Positions 59,793-64,000 of a stretch of 64,000 bases of DNA are shown here, piece after piece. The notes under the pieces were generated by a model that worked only from the letters and a program-made list of their open reading frames with translations, was not told the origin of the DNA and ran no database searches. Position 1 is the first letter of the stretch, and each line of letters starts with the position of its first letter. The DNA is from Micromonospora antibiotica. GTDB taxonomy: Bacteria; Actinomycetota; Actinomycetes; Mycobacteriales; Micromonosporaceae. The position numbers and the translations under genes are program-made. Location: contig NZ_JAGFWR010000023.1 of the NCBI RefSeq assembly GCF_017599305.1, positions 1 through 64,000 on the forward strand, in the 5' to 3' direction.

Positions 59793-59960
59793 TCAGAGGT
59801 TGCCGCCGCGGTTGAGCCAGGCGCGGACTGCGCCTTCGCGGTAGACGACGAGGTAGTCGGCCTTCCCGTCGCCGGGTTGAATGCCGGATGGCCGGTCAGG
59901 CCCCGGCGCTCGCGAGGTTCGGCACTCCGTCTTTGACGCCGCCGACGAAGCCCGTCCGGC
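59793..59960 (-). pseudogene. Fragments of an FG-GAP repeat gene and a DUF397 gene
   Basis: On the minus strand GDGKADYLVVYREGAVRAWL then NRGGNL and a stop is the last FG-GAP/VCBS repeat of a secreted protein, with nothing before it. In another frame GFVGGVKDGV (about 59924-59953) is the conserved C-terminal end of a DUF397 protein. Both are broken, so 59711-60011 is a decayed stretch without intact genes. Confidence 0.55.
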
Positions 59961-60011
59961 CAACGGCCGACCCTCTGCCATCGGAGGGCCGGCCGTGCCG
60001 CATCGCGGTCG

Positions 60012-62870
60012 TCAGGTGCCGTTGGAGACGTAGATTGAGTAGCGGGTGACGTCGGTGTCCGTGCCGTCCGCCTTGTGGCCGGTCACCGACAGGGTGTGCG
60101 TCTCGAAGTTCTGCGTCGGCGTATAGGTGATCGACGCCCTCCCTTGGCTGTCAGCCGGCACGTCGGTCGACGGGCCGTCGTCGATCTGCCAGGAGAAGGA
60201 CACGATTCCCGCAGTGCCGCCGCTGAACTCGAAGGTGCCTGGGACACCGGCACCGCCCGACCAGGTGCCGCTCGGATACTGGGCGCTCACGACGTAGGGT
60301 GCATCGCCGACCGTGAAGTCGTAATCCGTCACGGGCGAGAGTTCGCCGCCCGCCGTCGAGCTCCGCACGTGCAGCGTGTTCGTACCGTTGCGGTCGAACG
60401 GCACCGCGACGCGCGTCGCCGTACCGTCGGCGTTCGCCGGCAGGATCTGCTCCGGGCCGTCGTTGACCCGATAGTGGTACTCGGTCACCTCGCCGAACAG
60501 TTGGGTACTGAAATAGAAGTACCCGGTCCAGCCGATCCCCACCCGGGACCAGTCGTAGGTGCTGTAAACGGCGACCTTGTTATCCCGAACGCTGAACGGC
60601 GCGATCCGCAGGTCCGATTCGGTGCCGTCCGGGCCGATGCTCGTGACCCGCATGTCGTTGTAGCCCCACGAGCCCGGCGTGTACGTGACCGTCGCGGTGC
60701 CGTCGGGACCGGCCTGGATGGTCTCCTCGTCGGCACCGTTGAACGAGTAGCGGTAGGAGGCGACGTCCGGCAGCCCCGGATGGAAAGTGAACGTCATGGC
60801 CCGACCGACGGTGCCGTCGCCCTCCGGCGTCTGCGTGACCACCGGGCCGGACCAGATGCCGAACGTGTAGGTGGTGGCGGGCGAGCGCGTACCGTCCGCC
60901 AGCAACGCCTGAACGACCACGGTGTTGTCGCCGGCGTGCGTCGGCGTGACCGTGATGAGAGCGTACGGATTGCCCTCGGTGGGCACGGTCTGCTCGGCGC
61001 CGCCGTCGAACCGGTAGACGAACCCGGTCAGGTTCGGCAGTTGGCTCTCCAACTCGACACTCAGCGGCACGCCGACGCCGTCCCGGCGCGGCCAGCTGTG
61101 CAAATCATGGGCGTAGGCGGTCGGGCGGGTGTCGATGATGTTGAACTGGTGGTTCGCTTCCATCGACGTGGAACCGTCCGCCCGCACCGACCTGACGACC
61201 ATCGAGTGCCAGCCCGGCGTCGCCGTCCATGGCAGTACGGCGGTGTCGTCGTCGGCTGCCGGAACGGTCTTCCACTCGTCGTCGAGGTTGTACTCGTAGG
61301 CGACGACATCGTTGCTGTGCGGGGTGAACCGGAACGAGCCGACCTTGCCCGCGACCTGGTCGGTGTCCAGGTTGAACTCCGCCGACTCGACGCCGGGAGC
61401 GTCGGTGACCCAGACCTGCAGGGTCTCCTGCCCGATCAGCTTGTTGTTGGCGTAGCTCCGGACAGCCACCTCGATCAGGCCGGTGGCGGTGAACGTGACA
61501 GGGCCGGTGGCCTTGCCGTCGACCGCCGGGAGGCGGACCTCCGCGCTGTCCTTGAGCTGGTACCCGAACGCGGTGGTCTCGGGCTTCGAGGCGATGAACG
61601 TGATCGTGCTCGGCAGGCCGACGCCCTGCACGACGACATCGACGCGCGGTGCCGTCTCGGCGACCCTGAACCGGTAGTTCTTCTCGGGCCCCCGGTTACC
61701 CGCCGCGTCGACGGACGCGACATAGAGGTCGGTGATCATCCGTAGCTTGGGGGTGTACTTCAGGGTCGCCCTGCCGCCCGGGTGCCGGGCCGGAACCTGG
61801 CCGGAATACCCCATGGAGTCACGCCAGGTGAACGCGACCACGTCGCGGTCGCCAGCCCCGTCGAAACGGAACGTTCCCTCGATGCCGGTGCCACCGCCGG
61901 GGGAGTCACCCTCGGGATAGGTCCGCGACGACACCTTCGGCGGATCGGCCGGTGCGGTCAGATCCATGACCAGGTAGCAGGTCCTGCTCCATGGGCCCTG
62001 GTCGTAGTAGTCGCTGGCCTGTGCCTGCCAGGCGAGGACCGTACCGTCGGCGTACTGGCTCAGGTCGGTGCCGTAGTAGTCGTGGAACTCGCGACGCTGG
62101 TCGGGATGGTCGACCGGCCAGATCGCGTACAGCACGGTCGGGTGGTCACCCTCGTCCGCATCACTGGGGGTGGCTGAGAAGACCGTGTTCCGCGCCGCCG
62201 GCGACGGCTTGGCCAGCGTGCCGCACGGCCGGTCCGGGTACTTCAGTTTGAGGTCCGTGACCGTGGGCGGGTGGTTCACCGTCGCACTGAGCACCGGCTT
62301 GTCGAAGGTACGACCGGTCCACCCGACGCCTTCCTGGTCGGCGGCGACCCGGAACTCCAGGGTGATGCTCTTTTCACCTCGGCTGAGCGCCGCGTTGAGC
62401 GTGGCAACCATGTCGAAGCCCAGGTAGCTGGGGCAATAGGCGGCGCCGGCACCCCGCTTGGCGGTCAACAGCTTCTCGATCTCGGCCGGCGGACGCAGCC
62501 AGGTGGTGTTGCTCTTGACCGGGCGGGTCCGCCACACCTCGATGGTTGCCGGGGCGGAGCAGTCGACGACCGTCTTCTCGTTCGTCCACAGGTATGAGCT
62601 GTGGACGACCGTGCCCTTCAGCGCGGTCAGGTCGTAGGTGAAGTAGGAGCGGTAGATGTGCGTCCGGTCGGCCTCGTCGCGGGAGGTTCCGACCGGCGGC
62701 GCCACCGCCGCATCGACGACCTTCGCGTCCGGGTTCTGCGAGTCGAGATAGGCCCAGCTCTTCAGCGTCACATCGAACGAGTCGGCGGCCGAGGCTGGAG
62801 AACCGGTGGTCACCATGGCTGCCACAACCGCAAGAACCGTCAGCGGTATGGCCGCTCTGAGGCGTCTCAT
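60012..62870 (-). CDS. Large secreted multi-domain Ig-like repeat protein
   Basis: 952 residues. Sec signal (~1-29, AIPLTVLAVVAAMVTTGSPASAA). Residues ~30-200 form a DNRLRE-like domain (SRDEADRTHIYRSYFTYDL, IEVWRTRPVKSNTTWLRPP). The rest is a chain of about seven to eight ~90-residue beta-sandwich repeats, each with a YxxNDGPEQ or YRYSFNGADE-like strand followed by VTYTP and ADGTxS. There is no sortase signal or membrane anchor at the end. GGGGGAGGG lies 11 bases before the ATG. Role: probably extracellular adhesion or matrix; no catalytic motif seen. Confidence 0.85.
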   Translation of the reverse strand: MRRLRAAIPLTVLAVVAAMVTTGSPASAADSFDVTLKSWAYLDSQNPDAKVVDAAVAPPVGTSRDEADRTHIYRSYFTYDLTALKGTVVHSSYLWTNEKTVVDCSAPATIEVWRTRPVKSNTTWLRPPAEIEKLLTAKRGAGAAYCPSYLGFDMVATLNAALSRGEKSITLEFRVAADQEGVGWTGRTFDKPVLSATVNHPPTVTDLKLKYPDRPCGTLAKPSPAARNTVFSATPSDADEGDHPTVLYAIWPVDHPDQRREFHDYYGTDLSQYADGTVLAWQAQASDYYDQGPWSRTCYLVMDLTAPADPPKVSSRTYPEGDSPGGGTGIEGTFRFDGAGDRDVVAFTWRDSMGYSGQVPARHPGGRATLKYTPKLRMITDLYVASVDAAGNRGPEKNYRFRVAETAPRVDVVVQGVGLPSTITFIASKPETTAFGYQLKDSAEVRLPAVDGKATGPVTFTATGLIEVAVRSYANNKLIGQETLQVWVTDAPGVESAEFNLDTDQVAGKVGSFRFTPHSNDVVAYEYNLDDEWKTVPAADDDTAVLPWTATPGWHSMVVRSVRADGSTSMEANHQFNIIDTRPTAYAHDLHSWPRRDGVGVPLSVELESQLPNLTGFVYRFDGGAEQTVPTEGNPYALITVTPTHAGDNTVVVQALLADGTRSPATTYTFGIWSGPVVTQTPEGDGTVGRAMTFTFHPGLPDVASYRYSFNGADEETIQAGPDGTATVTYTPGSWGYNDMRVTSIGPDGTESDLRIAPFSVRDNKVAVYSTYDWSRVGIGWTGYFYFSTQLFGEVTEYHYRVNDGPEQILPANADGTATRVAVPFDRNGTNTLHVRSSTAGGELSPVTDYDFTVGDAPYVVSAQYPSGTWSGGAGVPGTFEFSGGTAGIVSFSWQIDDGPSTDVPADSQGRASITYTPTQNFETHTLSVTGHKADGTDTDVTRYSIYVSNGT

Positions 62871-63077
62871 ATGGACTTGTACCCTCCCCCGTGGCGGCGT
62901 CTCTGTCGACGCCGAGGGCGTCATCGTAGCGAGGGGAGCGCAAACCGTAGGGGCGGTTTTCGACGCCCTCCGGGGTGCGGGACCAGGCAGCTCGGGTGGT
63001 GGCCGGCCCCAATGACATGGCCGGCGGGTGTCGGGAATGGCAGATCCCAGGACGACGAGTTCCCGGAACGGGTCACG

Positions 63078-63461
63078 TCAAATTGTGCGGATCGTGATCA
63101 GGTCTTCGAGTCCTGCGAGATCGCTGGCGTTGCGGGTGTAGACGGCGGCGTCGTGGGCGTGTGCGGTCGCGGCGATGAGCAGATCCATCACTCTGGCGCG
63201 CGGCTGACGGCCGGTCTCGACGACGCGGGCAGCCAGTCGTGCGTAGCTGTCGGCGATCACGTCGTCGATGGGCAGTGGATCAAATCGGCGCTGGATGGCG
63301 CTCAACCGCGCCAACCGGAGTGCCCTCGCCTCGGCGGTCTTGGCGACCAGGACACCGAACTGGAGTTCGGCAAGGCTGGCAACGCTGATGGCCAGCTCAC
63401 CCGGGATCGGCGTTACGTCGTTGGCGATGAGGACGCTGGTGTCGAGGATGCCCCGACTCAC
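63078..63461 (-). CDS. vapC: PIN-domain toxin (VapC family)
   Basis: About 127 residues. Acidic metal residues sit in GILDTSVLIA (Asp), ASLAELQFG (Glu) and MDLLIAATAH with TRNASDL (Asp, Asp), the PIN nuclease pattern. VapC toxins cut tRNA or rRNA. The GTG at 63461 overlaps the antitoxin stop by four bases (GTGA); an ATG at 63473 is an alternative. It is the second gene of a toxin-antitoxin pair. Confidence 0.92.
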   Translation of the reverse strand: MSRGILDTSVLIANDVTPIPGELAISVASLAELQFGVLVAKTAEARALRLARLSAIQRRFDPLPIDDVIADSYARLAARVVETGRQPRARVMDLLIAATAHAHDAAVYTRNASDLAGLEDLITIRTI

Positions 63462-63706
63462 CGCTCGGCCCATGGGTCGGTGACGACACCATCCAGGAGA
63501 TCCCGATCATCTGCCCAGGCGGGGTCCGTAGGTTGGTCGAACACCCCGGCGAGGTCGTCCCACTCCCGCCAGGTCCGGGGGCTGACCGGGCCGAGCACGG
63601 CTGCCGGACGGCCGGCGACGGTGATCGTCAAGCGTTCACCCGCCTGCGCACGACGCACCAGGTCGCTGGCGTTCTGCCGCATCTCCCGAAGCCCCACCTC
63701 ATGCAT
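63458..63706 (-). CDS. vapB: VapB/Phd-type antitoxin
   Basis: 82 residues. The N-terminal MHEVGLREMRQNASDLVRRA and RLTITVAGRPAAVLGPV form the Phd/YefM DNA-binding fold; the acidic, Trp/Asp-rich C-terminus should wrap the toxin. ATG 63706 fits the family start; an ATG at 63724 lies inside the palindrome. It should neutralise the PIN toxin and repress the operon through the palindrome just upstream. Confidence 0.9.
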   Translation of the reverse strand: MHEVGLREMRQNASDLVRRAQAGERLTITVAGRPAAVLGPVSPRTWREWDDLAGVFDQPTDPAWADDRDLLDGVVTDPWAER

Positions 63707-63715
63707 ACGACCAAC

Positions 63716-63731
63716 GTAGCACATGTGCTAC
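63716..63731. promoter_or_regulatory. Palindromic operator of the VapBC operon
   Basis: GTAGCACATGTGCTAC is a perfect 16-base palindrome, ten bases upstream of the antitoxin start, where an autorepressor site is expected. Confidence 0.75.
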
Positions 63732-63783
63732 GCGGTGCTGGCGAACCTCACTACGGACAGGCGCACCGCGATGCCGCGGCGGC

Positions 63784-63838
63784 GGAGGATCTTGGCGGCA
63801 GATGGCGCCCTGGAGGGCTGAATTCGCCAAGATCCTCC
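63784..63838. terminator. Inverted repeat with 14-bp arms
   Basis: GGAGGATCTTGGCG (63784-63797) and CGCCAAGATCCTCC (63825-63838) are perfect complements around a 27-base loop, 12 bases beyond the DUF397 gene stop. It may end that transcript or be a dispersed intergenic repeat. Confidence 0.6.
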
Positions 63839-63850
63839 CGGAACCGACGT

Positions 63851-64000
63851 TCAGTAGGAGGCGTTGGCGAAGTCGAACTCGCCGTCCTTGACTCCGCCGA
63901 CGAAGGCCGCCCACTCGTCAGCCGTGTAGACGATCGTCGCCGCGTCACGCGCCTTGCTGTGTCGCACGGCCACCCGACCCGAGCCGTCAAGCAACGGCCC
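63851..64000 (-). CDS. DUF397 protein, 5' partial
   Basis: The last 49 residues are visible at the right edge: LLDGSGRVAVRHSKARDAAT, TADEWAAFVGGVKDGEFDFA and a stop. VAVRxSK and EWxAFxxGVKDGEFD are the DUF397 signature. Such small proteins usually sit next to an XRE-type regulator and act with it in developmental control; that partner would lie beyond the window. The start is not in the window. Confidence 0.9.
   Translation of the reverse strand, partial: GPLLDGSGRVAVRHSKARDAATIVYTADEWAAFVGGVKDGEFDFANASY

Noticed and set aside
60075..61745. Plus-strand frame opposite the Ig-like protein
   Set aside because: Shadow frame rich in Arg and Gly; the opposite strand encodes clear beta-sandwich repeats.

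Overview
High-GC actinomycete chromosome, most probably Micromonosporaceae (Micromonospora-like). The evidence is very GC-rich coding with GTG and TTG starts, an ssgB sporulation gene, several SARP/AfsR regulators, DUF397 and DUF5988 proteins, Rrf2/SsgB/Spo0M-type genes, and intergenic hairpin repeats. The family is an inference from content; no marker gene was compared.

Region 1 (1-16 kb) is the end of a biosynthetic gene cluster. It holds the 3' end of a modular type I PKS (KR-ACP plus C-terminal docking segment, no thioesterase), an FAD monooxygenase, a discrete carrier protein with a KASIII-like acyltransferase (opposite strand), two SARP-type activators flanking a putative small secreted peptide, a type II thioesterase, a Cys-nucleophile alpha/beta hydrolase, a C-A-T NRPS module whose specificity residues read as glycine, and a P450. 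A DUF5988 protein closes this part. The product would be a polyketide-glycine hybrid with a possible acyl group delivered by the KASIII/carrier pair (inference).

Region 2 (16-24.3 kb, minus strand) holds an alpha/beta hydrolase-korA-korB operon (2-oxoacid:ferredoxin oxidoreductase), an NAD-binding epimerase-like protein and a large BTAD/ATPase regulator.

Region 3 (24.4-31.5 kb) holds the most unusual system seen here. A 1234-residue secreted protein joins a pectate-lyase-like beta-helix, a CdtB-like nuclease domain with its catalytic motifs and a ricin-type lectin tail. It follows a small secreted protein in a two-gene operon. A lone ricin-type lectin lies about 2 kb away. Next come fragments of NUDIX, Rep and integrase genes ending at a tRNA-Val(CAC), the scar of an integrated element.

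Region 4 (31.5-64 kb) is mostly chromosomal housekeeping and accessory genes: PGPGW membrane protein, ssgB, SDR, AraC, Rrf2, potassium channel, glyoxalase/MarR pair, TPR-TM-Fn3-like protein, an OmpR-type two-component system divergent from a LolA/RseB-like protein, a HelD-type helicase, Spo0M, a TetR/Bcr-CflA/hydrolase locus, DinB, APH, NUDIX, DoxX/HxlR, GT87, AEC transporter, a large Ig-like secreted protein and a VapBC pair. The HxlR gene is present twice as an almost perfect direct repeat flanking the GT87 gene. The region is rich in tandem repeats, some in frame inside genes, and in long perfect hairpins between genes.
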